This document shows, piece after piece, positions 34,171-42,743 of a DNA stretch of 64,000 nt. Below the pieces are notes generated by a model that worked only from the letters and a program-made list of their open reading frames with translations, did no database searches and was not told the DNA's origin. This stretch comes from a bacterium (GTDB taxonomy: Bacteria > Planctomycetota > SZUA-567): assembly GCA_003245715.1 (NCBI GenBank), contig QKCJ01000026.1, forward strand, positions 1 to 64,000, in the 5' to 3' direction. The translations under genes and the position numbers were made by a program. The stretch's first letter is position 1, and every line of letters begins with the position of its first letter.

Positions 34171-35037
34171 TTATTTATTATCATCAGGCAGATCCGGTAA
34201 AACCGGGTCTGCTTTTTTATTCTCACTAGCACTAAGCAGCGGATACAAAACTCTGCGAGAGAGAGAACGACTTAATTTTTCCATCCCGCCAAAGCCCAGA
34301 CCTTTTGGCGGATATTGCGGCGTATCAGGAAAATATGCCGTTGCAAAAATCCAGTCCCACAATGAAAAGACAACCGCGAAGTTGCAGCCGCATTTATAAC
34401 GCTTCTGATAATCGTGATGCCAGATGTGCATCCGCGGCGAATTAAAAACATAACGCAATTTTCCCCACGACAAATCAAGGTTGGAGTGGTTCAGGTGACC
34501 GACCAGAGTCGAGAAGACTGCTATGGCAAGATAAACCCGGTAATCAGCCTGCAGGAATAAAAGCGGCAACCATTTGGCAGCGTCATAAATTATAATCTCC
34601 ATCCAGTGAAAACGAAAATTACCGATCCAGTCCATTATCGTGATGCTGTGATGCACGCGGTGAAAACGCCATAGATACTTACGGTAATGAAGCTGATAAT
34701 GCACCAGATACTCGAAAAAATCTTTTATTATCAGGATGATCACAAACTGCGCCCAGAACGGCAGGCCACCGACAAGGTTCGGCAGAAAAGCGAAATTGTC
34801 GCGGCTGGTCAGGCGACAGAAAGGCTCAAAGACAAAGCAGACAACACCATAAAAGATGGCAGAAAAAAACAGCCCGTTAAAAATCAGAAAGAAGATGTCC
34901 TGAAAAAATTCGCGGCGCAATGCAGGCTGCTGTGCACGCCAGGGAATGATCCGTTCAAGTATCAGGCAAAATGCCGAGACTATTAGCAGCCAGAAAAAAT
35001 AACTGCTGAGGCTAAACTGATTTGTCAGAAAGTACAT
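34171..35037 (-). CDS. Sterol desaturase / fatty acid hydroxylase family membrane protein
   Basis: The 288-residue protein has several membrane helices (for example residues 12-30 and 52-72) and the eight-histidine di-iron motifs of the family: HYQLH, HRVHH, HLNHS and HIWHHD. Members hydroxylate or desaturate lipids such as sterols, hopanoids, carotenoids or fatty acids at the membrane. The last ~20 residues are encoded by the terminator hairpin of the opposite rhamnose operon, so this tail is probably not conserved. It stands alone between convergent and same-strand neighbours. Lipid substrate unknown. Confidence 0.88.
   Translation of the reverse strand: MYFLTNQFSLSSYFFWLLIVSAFCLILERIIPWRAQQPALRREFFQDIFFLIFNGLFFSAIFYGVVCFVFEPFCRLTSRDNFAFLPNLVGGLPFWAQFVIILIIKDFFEYLVHYQLHYRKYLWRFHRVHHSITIMDWIGNFRFHWMEIIIYDAAKWLPLLFLQADYRVYLAIAVFSTLVGHLNHSNLDLSWGKLRYVFNSPRMHIWHHDYQKRYKCGCNFAVVFSLWDWIFATAYFPDTPQYPPKGLGFGGMEKLSRSLSRRVLYPLLSASENKKADPVLPDLPDDNK
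34188..34220 (+). terminator. Rho-independent terminator of the rhamnose operon
   Basis: GCAGATCCGG pairs with CCGGGTCTGC (one G-U) around TAAAA, followed by TTTTTTAT. It lies entirely inside the 3' coding end of the convergent hydroxylase gene. Confidence 0.85.
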
Positions 35038-35129
35038 TGGCGTTATCCGGTCATCAACTGATTAATTTTATTCTACCCGAAATGATAATATCATATCTTC
35101 GGATTTTCACAAAGCATAATCAAATAAGA

Positions 35130-35170
35130 AAGCGCCTGAACACCGCTACCTGCACGGCCTTCAGACGCTT
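35130..35170 (-). terminator. Rho-independent terminator after the toroid membrane protein gene
   Basis: AAGCGCCTGAA pairs with TTCAGACGCTT (one mismatch) around a 19-base loop, with a T-rich tail on the minus strand. Some T follows on the plus strand as well. Confidence 0.65.
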
Positions 35171-35215
35171 TTTGGGCATATTATATTTTCGCAAAACACG
35201 GCGCAAAGATAACGC

Positions 35216-37366
35216 TTAATTGTAGTTGTAATACACCTCTAGCATCATGCAGCAGAAAGCCGTCGCCCCTGCCTGCCCCATATCCTCAAACGGCCCGCAA
35301 CCATTAGCCAGAAAAACCCCCGGCCATGACCCGTCAATGTCACCCGTCTCAAGCCTTGCGGCGATCTTGTTGTCAACAGTAAGCAGTGAAGGCCACTTGC
35401 CGTTTTTCGCCTGAGTGTAAATCAGATATGGTTTGAAATTATTGTTCCAGCCCTGCCAGTAAGGGGTGTCGCGGCCAAGACGCGAGAAGGAGTTGCCCTG
35501 CCAGAACCAGTAGGTCGCGGAATACCAGTTAAATCTGGTCTTGAGGCCCGCACCTGAAACCAGTTGGTCAAAGCTCTCCATATACTCGGGCTTGCCCCAC
35601 TTTCCGGTTGGGAAACCTTTTATCGAACGCATGAAATAACTCTGATACTTGCCGCCGTCATTTTTCTTCTCGGCGTCATCGGCTTCAAAAAATTCAGGAA
35701 GAAACTTGACCTTGCCCTTATAGGTAAGACCGAGATTACCCCCCGGCCAGTCCCAGACACCGTTACGGTTGGTGCCGGCAAGAACCATCAGCTCACACAT
35801 CGCTCTGATCTTCTCATCCTCAAGCCCCACGCCCTTGATTGAGTTCATCAGGTAAACCGCCATACTAGAGACCATCTTGGAAATCGGTGCGCCTTCCGCG
35901 CGCGGATAACCCGGCTTTCCCTGAATGTTGGCATAACGGTTGCTCTCGCCCTCAAAGGTTACACACTCCATTATGCTGGCCAGCCCCTTGTCAAAAACCC
36001 TGTCCGGCACGTTGAGTCCGGCGATACGGGCCGACTTCAGCGCGCAGAGCCACCAGGTGGTATTATGCCAGCTTCCCTGCTTGTCATTGGCAACGTTCTC
36101 AGGCCAGCCGCCATTCTTGAGCTGATACTTTACCCCCATGTCAATAAGCCTCTGAACCTTTACTTTGATCTTCGGGTCTGCGTCCATGCCGTAAAGTTCC
36201 GAGAGCGCCATAATCATAATCGGGGCTTCATAAGCAATAGGCGCGGGGAGGGCGGTGCCGAATTCTTCATAGGTGACATTCAGCAGGAAGTGCTGGGCCT
36301 TTCTGACATAATTTTTATAACGGCCAATCTTCGCGGTATTGCCGGCACCAAGAAATGCCAGCGTGCAAAGGGCGGTAAGCCCGGCTTCAGTCCTGAAATA
36401 CGGAGCGCGGCGCATCGGTACCGGTGCGGGGAATTTGGCGTCATGATAACGGCCGATACACCAGATCTTGCCGACACTCGAGCTTGTAACCTTAACGCGG
36501 AATTTATCACCCTTCTTTACTTCAAATGTGCCCTTCCAGCTCTGGTTTTCACCGGAATTGCTATTTGGATAGGGGCCGTGTTTCCTGCCATTGATAAAAA
36601 CACTGGCGTAATCATCAACGTGGTCAAGCTCCAGCGCAAGGGTCATGTCATAAGGCACAGTGACAGAACTCATACACCATTCATTGCGCTTGCCGCTTGA
36701 GTCATTTTGTTCCTTAAGATGCGGTTCCTTGATAAAACCAAAACGACCGCTGAAGTATTTGGGATTGTAAAAGAGCTTCCATGAGCCATCCGTATCCTGA
36801 TGCCGGGCCAACCAGCGGAGTCCTCTTTCAAGCGCAGCCTCGGAACTTTTATCCCCGCCATACTGCTTGAGCATTTTCTTTTTTTCGCGCCGGTTACGGC
36901 TGCTGAAACCGCCGAAATCTCCCTTGTTTTTCATCTCCATAATGGATGATACGGGAATCGCGTCAGCCCCCTTGCCAAAGTCCGTGGCAAAATCCGAATT
37001 ATCCTGCCGGGGCTCGTTGGTCGGCTCATCCTGAATGTCAAAAGCAAGATTCTGTGAAATGACCGGAGCGTCCATGGTAAAATTACCAAGATTATTCAGA
37101 CTAAGGTTCTCGGTGTCATCGGTATCCATGCCCGTTTTGATATTAACCGGCTGCTCAATGGGATCTTCAAATTCCTGTGGCCCGATAAGTTCGGTTGTAA
37201 CGTAAATACTACTGCTATTAATCGGCTTCGGCAGAGGCGTCAAAATCAGGAAAAGTATAAAGACCACCCCGTGAAACAGCACCGAACCGACATAGGAAGG
37301 AGCGTTGTTCCACTGCCGCTTAAGTGCATCAGCCAACCCATCGTCATTAAGATTATCATGCGACAT
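35216..37366 (-). CDS. Membrane-anchored prenyltransferase/squalene-cyclase-like toroid protein with beta-sandwich insert
   Basis: The 716-residue protein begins with a short cytoplasmic arm and one transmembrane helix (residues 24-44, SYVGSVLFHGVVFILFLILT), then a linker low in structure. From about residue 180 come alpha/alpha-toroid repeats (ERGLRWLARHQDTDGSW, FRTEAGLTALCTLAFLGAG, KNGGWPEN, SYFMRSIKGFP) of the squalene-oxidase/prenyltransferase type common in Planctomycetes and Lentisphaerae. Between the first and second repeat, residues ~215-320, lies a beta-rich insert (YASVFINGRKHGPYPN, FEVKKGDKFRVKV) like a carbohydrate-binding or PA14-type sandwich. The catalytic acid motif of squalene cyclases is not evident, so it is likely a binding or structural protein facing the periplasm. 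Confidence 0.75.
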   Translation of the reverse strand: MSHDNLNDDGLADALKRQWNNAPSYVGSVLFHGVVFILFLILTPLPKPINSSSIYVTTELIGPQEFEDPIEQPVNIKTGMDTDDTENLSLNNLGNFTMDAPVISQNLAFDIQDEPTNEPRQDNSDFATDFGKGADAIPVSSIMEMKNKGDFGGFSSRNRREKKKMLKQYGGDKSSEAALERGLRWLARHQDTDGSWKLFYNPKYFSGRFGFIKEPHLKEQNDSSGKRNEWCMSSVTVPYDMTLALELDHVDDYASVFINGRKHGPYPNSNSGENQSWKGTFEVKKGDKFRVKVTSSSVGKIWCIGRYHDAKFPAPVPMRRAPYFRTEAGLTALCTLAFLGAGNTAKIGRYKNYVRKAQHFLLNVTYEEFGTALPAPIAYEAPIMIMALSELYGMDADPKIKVKVQRLIDMGVKYQLKNGGWPENVANDKQGSWHNTTWWLCALKSARIAGLNVPDRVFDKGLASIMECVTFEGESNRYANIQGKPGYPRAEGAPISKMVSSMAVYLMNSIKGVGLEDEKIRAMCELMVLAGTNRNGVWDWPGGNLGLTYKGKVKFLPEFFEADDAEKKNDGGKYQSYFMRSIKGFPTGKWGKPEYMESFDQLVSGAGLKTRFNWYSATYWFWQGNSFSRLGRDTPYWQGWNNNFKPYLIYTQAKNGKWPSLLTVDNKIAARLETGDIDGSWPGVFLANGCGPFEDMGQAGATAFCCMMLEVYYNYN

Positions 37367-37490
37367 ATTTTCTACCGTAAAAAACCGTGATTAAAAAAGC
37401 TCTACAGGTTAAAACGGTATTCAGGCTCAAAGGTTCACTCTTAATGCGATAAAAAAAACAACCCGACACCTATCAGAGTTATTTCACACA

Positions 37491-37838
37491 TTACTGGTAT
37501 TGATAAGAACTTATCGCATCATCTTTATTTTCAAAGATATTAATCTGCTCGGTTACATGTATCCTATCCATTACTTTTTTTACCAACGGGTTGATATTGG
37601 TGAAACATAATCGCCCGCCTTTGCGCATGGAATCCCGGGTCAGGCTGCAGAACACGCCGTAGGCTATACTTGGCGGATTAGTCAGAGCGCCGCAATCAAT
37701 TATTATATTAAATATGTTTTTATTAAAATAGTTACTCTCAAAGTATGAACGCATATCAAGGAAATCATTCTGGGACATCTCGCCGGGAAAAGAGATAATC
37801 ACGGCATTTGTAGTTTCGTTTTCCAATAATTGGAGCAT
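37491..37838 (-). CDS. STAS-domain protein, last gene of the chemosensory operon
   Basis: This 115-residue protein starts at ATG 37838, which follows GGAGGAC; a longer frame from 37910 has no such site. It is a lone STAS domain (NAVIISFPGEMSQNDFLDMR, IFNIIIDCGALTNPPSIAYG), with S57 at the place where SpoIIAA-type proteins are phosphorylated. It begins 1 bp after the cheY stop. With the PP2C-HATPase fusion at the head of the operon it probably forms a partner-switching pair. The alternative is a structural adaptor of the array. Confidence 0.8.
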   Translation of the reverse strand: MLQLLENETTNAVIISFPGEMSQNDFLDMRSYFESNYFNKNIFNIIIDCGALTNPPSIAYGVFCSLTRDSMRKGGRLCFTNINPLVKKVMDRIHVTEQINIFENKDDAISSYQYQ

Positions 37839-37839
37839 C

Positions 37840-38226
37840 TTATTGTCCTCCGCTGTTTTCTGGAAGATCACCCAGTGACTTTTCAACCGCCGAGACAATC
37901 CTGTCTTCATTGAATGGCTTTACGACAAAATCTGAGACCCCAAGACGCATGGCCTCCAGCATCGAATCACGCTGATCAATAGCGGTAATCATTATCACCT
38001 TCACATCCTTTGATTCCCGCCGGATTTCACTGAGCGCCTCAAGGCCGGTTTTCTCAGGCATGACAATATCCATTGTCATCAGATCAGGCCGGAACTCGTT
38101 GAACATGTCAACAGCCTCAAACCCGTTGGCAGCCTCGCCGACAATATCAAACCCCAGCGGCTCAAGCGCGGTCCGTATCATCTTGCGCATAAAAAGAGCG
38201 TCATCAACAATCAATACTTTACTCAT
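37840..38226 (-). CDS. cheY: CheY-type single-domain response regulator
   Basis: The 128-residue receiver domain starts at ATG 38226, after AAGGGG. It has the acidic pair D8-D9 (VLIVDDA), phosphoacceptor D53 (MTMDIVMP), a threonine in VIMITAID and a lysine in VVKPFN. No output domain is present. It is the natural phosphate acceptor for the CheA of the same operon, with CheC as the likely phosphatase. Its start overlaps the upstream STAS gene by 8 bp. Confidence 0.92.
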   Translation of the reverse strand: MSKVLIVDDALFMRKMIRTALEPLGFDIVGEAANGFEAVDMFNEFRPDLMTMDIVMPEKTGLEALSEIRRESKDVKVIMITAIDQRDSMLEAMRLGVSDFVVKPFNEDRIVSAVEKSLGDLPENSGGQ

Positions 38227-38587
38227 AATGTACCCCTTGTGAATTATCAGATCCGACCTCAGCCGTCTCGTGTAGTATATTATTCTCAGCACCTTCCTCC
38301 CGCGCCACAACATAATCATGGAGGTTGGCAATACGCATCAGGGAGTTAAGCTTCCCCGTAGGCGTATGTAACTCAAGCCCGCCACCATTTTTTTTAAGGT
38401 GCTTTGCTGTTGTCAGCAAAAAACCCAGAAACTCCGCCGAGGTTATGGTGTAGCTCCCGTCCCAGTATATCTGGACATTGCTTATACCATTGCGGATCGC
38501 CGCCCGGATGCGGGTAGTCAGACCCTCGGCGTAATTACGGTCAACCTCACCTTTTATGTGCAGTACAAGAATATTTTTGCTGCTCAT
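38219..38587 (-). CDS. STAS-domain protein in the chemosensory operon
   Basis: The 122-residue protein is a STAS domain (ILVLHIKGEVDRNYAEGL, VQIYWDGSYTITSAEFLGFL) with S50 at the phosphorylation position. A polar tail of ~25 residues follows. AGGAGAAAAA precedes the ATG. It lies between cheD and cheY, overlapping cheY by 8 bp. Together with the 37491 STAS gene it gives the operon two potential substrates for the PP2C and HATPase domains encoded at the operon head. Confidence 0.8.
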   Translation of the reverse strand: MSSKNILVLHIKGEVDRNYAEGLTTRIRAAIRNGISNVQIYWDGSYTITSAEFLGFLLTTAKHLKKNGGGLELHTPTGKLNSLMRIANLHDYVVAREEGAENNILHETAEVGSDNSQGVHYE

Positions 38588-38623
38588 TTTTTCTCCTGCG
38601 TCTCCGACTGCGGAGCACTCCCC

Positions 38624-39133
38624 TCAGATAACCTGTCGCCTCTCAGCGAAATCTTCAACAACGTACTGCATATTTTCAATTGCAAAGCAAACCCGCCTGC
38701 CGACCGAGCCGCCGGTATCAGAGGAGACCACCGGAATATTATACTCACGCAACAGCGTCTGAACGGCGTTGATATTATTACTGCCGATATCACGCTGGAA
38801 CGGATTTTTCATATCAGAAAACATCTTCGCCCCGCCAGCGTACTTTGCCTTGAGCCTTTTTTCATTACCGCCATGCTTGACCAGCGCCCTCTTCAGACAC
38901 AGCACCGCATGGTCGGCATACTTGCCGGGAAGGTCTCCAGCACTTTTACCGCTTGAATCAGGAAGCAATATATGAGCCATCCCCGCCAGTGATATTACCG
39001 GGTCATAAATAACCAGACCGATACAACTGCCAAGCACAGACTCCAGCAGATTGGGCGTTCTGGTAATGCAAACCTGACCGATAAGCACCTTGACACTCTT
39101 GGCATTTTTTACCGCTTCTTTAATCGAGTCCAT
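38624..39133 (-). CDS. cheD: Chemoreceptor glutamine deamidase CheD
   Basis: CheD deamidates receptor glutamines and in Bacillus-type systems is bound by CheC. The 169-residue protein has LGSCIGLVIYD (catalytic cysteine), GMAHILLPDS (catalytic histidine), KYADHAVLCL, AKYAGGAKMF and IGSNNINAVQ. Its start overlaps the end of cheC by 14 bp, and TTGGAG lies inside cheC, so translation is probably coupled. The pairing supports regulation through CheC-CheD binding. Confidence 0.93.
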   Translation of the reverse strand: MDSIKEAVKNAKSVKVLIGQVCITRTPNLLESVLGSCIGLVIYDPVISLAGMAHILLPDSSGKSAGDLPGKYADHAVLCLKRALVKHGGNEKRLKAKYAGGAKMFSDMKNPFQRDIGSNNINAVQTLLREYNIPVVSSDTGGSVGRRVCFAIENMQYVVEDFAERRQVI

Positions 39134-39716
39134 GTTCTACCGCTCCAATTGCTACCGGGCTGGGAAGGAAGAGCAGTGACATGTTCATCTGCTTGCCTTC
39201 ACAGAAAAATTGAGATGAGAAAACAATCGCCTTATCCGAGTATTCAGCAGACTCCGTCAGAATCATCGACATGATCGAGCCGGTATAATCAAGCAGGAAT
39301 ATCGGCGCGCAAGGGACACTCTTCTTGCCGAGGTGCATGGTAAGGCTGTTCATAAACGAAGAGATTGTAATGTTAGCCGTCTCCTCAAGCATCGAACGCT
39401 CCATCTCGCCAAAGTCAAGAATACTTTCAGGTGACGAATCGCCGCTTAAAATCGAGACCAGCTTCTTAGCGTCATCATTATGAAAAAACAGTGCGGCATT
39501 ACCCGAGATCTCACCCTCAATCCGGCAGACAAGCGCCGCCGCCATCTCATCCTCGCCGCCCATACTCGCACTCACCTGATCAATTGGCATAAGGTCTACA
39601 CCGTTAATTTTAATATTAACCTTACTCGAGATAAAAACAGAAATCGCCTCGCTCGCATTCTCCGCACCACGGTGCGCAACAATCTCAAGCTCCGAGAGCA
39701 TTGTATTATCAATCAT
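39120..39716 (-). CDS. cheC: CheC-family chemotaxis phosphatase
   Basis: The 198-residue protein has the CheC/CheX/FliY pattern of two pseudo-symmetric helices: LEIVAHRGAENASEAISVF near the start and MLEETANITISSFMNSL in the second half, each with an E...N arrangement as in CheC active sites, although the first lacks the usual asparagine neighbour. The family dephosphorylates CheY-P and binds CheD. AAGGAGAAAG precedes the ATG. It lies 12 bp after cheA and overlaps cheD. A CheX assignment is a possible alternative. Confidence 0.8.
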   Translation of the reverse strand: MIDNTMLSELEIVAHRGAENASEAISVFISSKVNIKINGVDLMPIDQVSASMGGEDEMAAALVCRIEGEISGNAALFFHNDDAKKLVSILSGDSSPESILDFGEMERSMLEETANITISSFMNSLTMHLGKKSVPCAPIFLLDYTGSIMSMILTESAEYSDKAIVFSSQFFCEGKQMNMSLLFLPSPVAIGAVEHGLD

Positions 39717-39728
39717 CTGACTTTCTCC

Positions 39729-42700
39729 TTAGTTATTATCAAGAGCGTAAAATTTGTTATCAGGAACTTCCTTTGCCTTTTCACAGATCGACGGTACATC
39801 CAGTATCAGCGCAATGCGGCCATCCCCAAGAACAGAAGCACCCGAAACACCAACCACTCCCGCAAACTCCTCAGAAAGAGCCTTGACCACCACATCCTCC
39901 TCACCAATCACATAATCAACCACTACCGCCAATGTCTCACCGGTACCCTTGGTCACAACCGCACGCCTGGTGACACCGCGGGCTGATAATTTTTCCGCAT
40001 CAATCACATTCTCAAGTTCAACCAGCGCAATCACCTTGTCACGCAGCTTTATCACCTTGCCCTGATCCTTGATGGTGTGGATATCCTCAACCCTAACATC
40101 AACAATCTCCCGCACAGACTCAAGCGGGAAAGCGTAACAGGTCTCACCGATCGACACCAGCAGCGCTTCGATCATGGCCAGCGTAAGCGGCAGGCGGATA
40201 GTAAACGCGCACCCCTTGCCCTCTTCCGACTCAATATCAATCTTGCCCTTAAGCTCGGTGATCTTGCTCTTGACAATATCCATACCAACTCCGCGCCCTG
40301 AAATATTTGTCACCTGCGCCGCAGTGGAAAAGCCCGGACTGAAGATCAGGTTAAACGCTTCTTCATTACTCATGCCTGCGGCAATCTGCTCGGTTATAAT
40401 TCCGTTCTTGATTCCCTTGGCCTTGATCTTCTCAACCGCCAGACCGCGGCCATCGTCAGAGACCCGGATACAGATATGCCCACCCTCATGAAACGCGTCA
40501 AGATAAACCGTACCTGACTCATCCTTGCCGCCAAGCACCCGCTCCTCTGGCAACTCAAGACCATGGTCAACACTGTTTCTGATAAGATGTGTCAGCGGGT
40601 CGGAGAGTTCATCAATGAGTTTTTTGTCAAGCTCAGTCGTCTCACCACTGAGGACAAGTCTGGCCTTGCGACCATTACTCTTACTGACATCACGCACCAG
40701 CCTGTGGAAACGCTGGAAGAGCGGCCCCACCGGAACCATCCGCGCCTGCATTACACTGTTCTGCAGATTACTGGTGTGGCGATGCAATTCAAGCGAGGTC
40801 TCACGCAGCTTGCCGACAGTGTCCTGGGCTTTCTGCAACTCGGCGACCATGGCATGAAAACGTTTAATCTTGTCAGGGGTCATCCCCATCGGCCGCTTCT
40901 GGTCTGAGCTGCTGATGTGCAGTTCCGTCTGCGTGATAAATGCGTCCAGCCCGCGCACGTCAATACTCGCCAGAAGATGCGAGATATCCTCAGACAACTG
41001 ATTTACTCTGGCCTTGGTGATAACCAGCTCGCCGGTAACATTCATCATCTGGTCAAGGCGGGCAGTATCAACCCGGACAGTATCAGCCGCAGGCGATGAC
41101 GCGCCGACACTAGCAGATACCGCCGGGCCTGAAGCTTTCACGCCATTTTCAGCTTTGCGCTCCTGAGCTTTAAGCTGCTCGACCTTTACGCTTTCAACCT
41201 GATCCACCTGAATAATTTTTTTCACCGCATCAGCACCAATTGAGCAACCAAGCAGCAGTTGTAAAGGCGGCGGAGATTCAATGCCTTCATCAAGCTCGGT
41301 AATCGTCGGCACCGAGCAAATAATCTCGCCATGGTTTTCAATATTGCGCAAAATCATCGCATAACGCAAATCTGCAAGTGGCACATCATCCTGCAGGGCA
41401 ATCTTTATTTTAAAGACATTTCCGCCTGACGCCAGCACCTCATCAGCCCGGGCATCACCCTGAATATCAAGAGTCCATTCCGCCTTATTTTCTGCGGGCG
41501 CTACCGACGTCTGCGAAATCAGCGCCTTCAGTTCCTCATCAAGTTCCTCAGTAACCGGCGACGCAGTATCATTATTACTTACCCGCTTGAGACATTCATT
41601 AAGGACGTCCTTCGCCTTAAAAAGAACTCTGAACACACTCTCGTCTGGTACATCACCAGACTGGCGGTAACGGTCAAGCAGTGATTCACAGTTATGCGAA
41701 ATCCGCGCCATCTCGGAAAGGCCCATACTCGCAGCCGAACTCTTAAGGCGGTGCATCATCCGAAACATCTCGCCGATGTGCTTTGAACCCTGCTGGGGGT
41801 CCTGCTCAAACTCAAGAAGTGCCCGGTCAAGCTGATCAAGCTCTTCTGAAGTTTCCGAGAGCCATAACGGAAGATGTTTGAACATTTCTTCACGCACGGA
41901 AAGGATCACTACCGGCTCACCCGTATCCATAACCTGCGTCGGCAGAATCTCCACCGCTTCCTTTTCCTCTTTGGAATCAGCAAGCTTCCATAATTTCATT
42001 TCAGGCAGAAAATCATCCGACAACTTTTCCGCAAGGCTCTGGTCGCCCCAGCCAAAAATCCCTACATCATAATCATAATTAGACAGTGGCTGCCAGATGG
42101 ATTCAGTTAGCTCCAGCGGAATAACCGTCTGGATGTTAAGCTTCTGCTCAAATGTATGGAAGGTCTCAACCGGATCGATACCGATAGCAAAAATATCCGA
42201 AAAGGAAAACCGCAGCGCATAAACTTCCTGCCCGGTATTTCTGGCAATAAGCGCCTCCATCACATCATCAATTCCCAATCGCCCGCGTAACCACTCCGGA
42301 ACCCAGCCAAGCTCAAGCTCAGGGTTGGCCGCCGGGTCATTCTTCTCCGGCACCACCGCAGAAACATCCTCAAGCTCCTTGACAACTTCAGTGATATCAA
42401 CTTCCTGACTGTCGCCAGTGGTAAGCTGGGCAAGCAGCGCGCTTACCGTATCAAAAGCCAGAAACAACGCACCGATCACATCTTCATTAAATGCAAGAAT
42501 TTCTTTCCTGACCTGATCGAGTACGGTCTCAAGACTGTGGGTGACTTTCTGGATACTATTGAGTTTGAGAAAACCCGCCGACCCTTTCATTGAATGCGCC
42601 GCGCGAAACATTTCATCAATAAGCTCATGCGTACAATCACCTGATTCAGCCATCAGAAGTTTACTGTTAAGCGTTGCCAGACTCTGCCCGGCTTCATCAA

Positions 42701-42743
42701 TAAAATTGGCAAGGACATCAATGTCAGGGACATCATTACTCAT
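39729..42743 (-). CDS. cheA: CheA histidine kinase with duplicated N-terminal Hpt modules
   Basis: This 1004-residue kinase is longer than the usual 650-750. Hpt1 holds H50 (RAAHSMKGSAGFL) and Hpt2 H331 (RMMHRLKSSAASM). After each lies a ferredoxin-like, P2-type region (~170-250 and ~440-520). Then come the dimerisation helices (~560-690), the HATPase domain with N box HLIRNSVDHG (719-728), SDDGRGL (762-768) and GRGVGMD (817-823), and a CheW-like domain (860-990). The CheW-like domain shows it joins a receptor array with the MCP and CheW of this operon. It overlaps cheR by 8 bp. The two Hpt domains may serve different acceptors, for example CheY and the REC domains of the 48-kb fusion; this is inference. 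Confidence 0.95.
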   Translation of the reverse strand: MSNDVPDIDVLANFIDEAGQSLATLNSKLLMAESGDCTHELIDEMFRAAHSMKGSAGFLKLNSIQKVTHSLETVLDQVRKEILAFNEDVIGALFLAFDTVSALLAQLTTGDSQEVDITEVVKELEDVSAVVPEKNDPAANPELELGWVPEWLRGRLGIDDVMEALIARNTGQEVYALRFSFSDIFAIGIDPVETFHTFEQKLNIQTVIPLELTESIWQPLSNYDYDVGIFGWGDQSLAEKLSDDFLPEMKLWKLADSKEEKEAVEILPTQVMDTGEPVVILSVREEMFKHLPLWLSETSEELDQLDRALLEFEQDPQQGSKHIGEMFRMMHRLKSSAASMGLSEMARISHNCESLLDRYRQSGDVPDESVFRVLFKAKDVLNECLKRVSNNDTASPVTEELDEELKALISQTSVAPAENKAEWTLDIQGDARADEVLASGGNVFKIKIALQDDVPLADLRYAMILRNIENHGEIICSVPTITELDEGIESPPPLQLLLGCSIGADAVKKIIQVDQVESVKVEQLKAQERKAENGVKASGPAVSASVGASSPAADTVRVDTARLDQMMNVTGELVITKARVNQLSEDISHLLASIDVRGLDAFITQTELHISSSDQKRPMGMTPDKIKRFHAMVAELQKAQDTVGKLRETSLELHRHTSNLQNSVMQARMVPVGPLFQRFHRLVRDVSKSNGRKARLVLSGETTELDKKLIDELSDPLTHLIRNSVDHGLELPEERVLGGKDESGTVYLDAFHEGGHICIRVSDDGRGLAVEKIKAKGIKNGIITEQIAAGMSNEEAFNLIFSPGFSTAAQVTNISGRGVGMDIVKSKITELKGKIDIESEEGKGCAFTIRLPLTLAMIEALLVSIGETCYAFPLESVREIVDVRVEDIHTIKDQGKVIKLRDKVIALVELENVIDAEKLSARGVTRRAVVTKGTGETLAVVVDYVIGEEDVVVKALSEEFAGVVGVSGASVLGDGRIALILDVPSICEKAKEVPDNKFYALDNN

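Noticed and set aside
35022-35219. 65-codon plus-strand frame between the hydroxylase and toroid genes
   Set aside because: It contains the terminator hairpin at 35130-35170 and has no motif.
38399-38956. 185-codon frame on the plus strand
   Set aside because: It is antisense to the STAS and cheD genes, both supported by family motifs and ribosome-binding sites.
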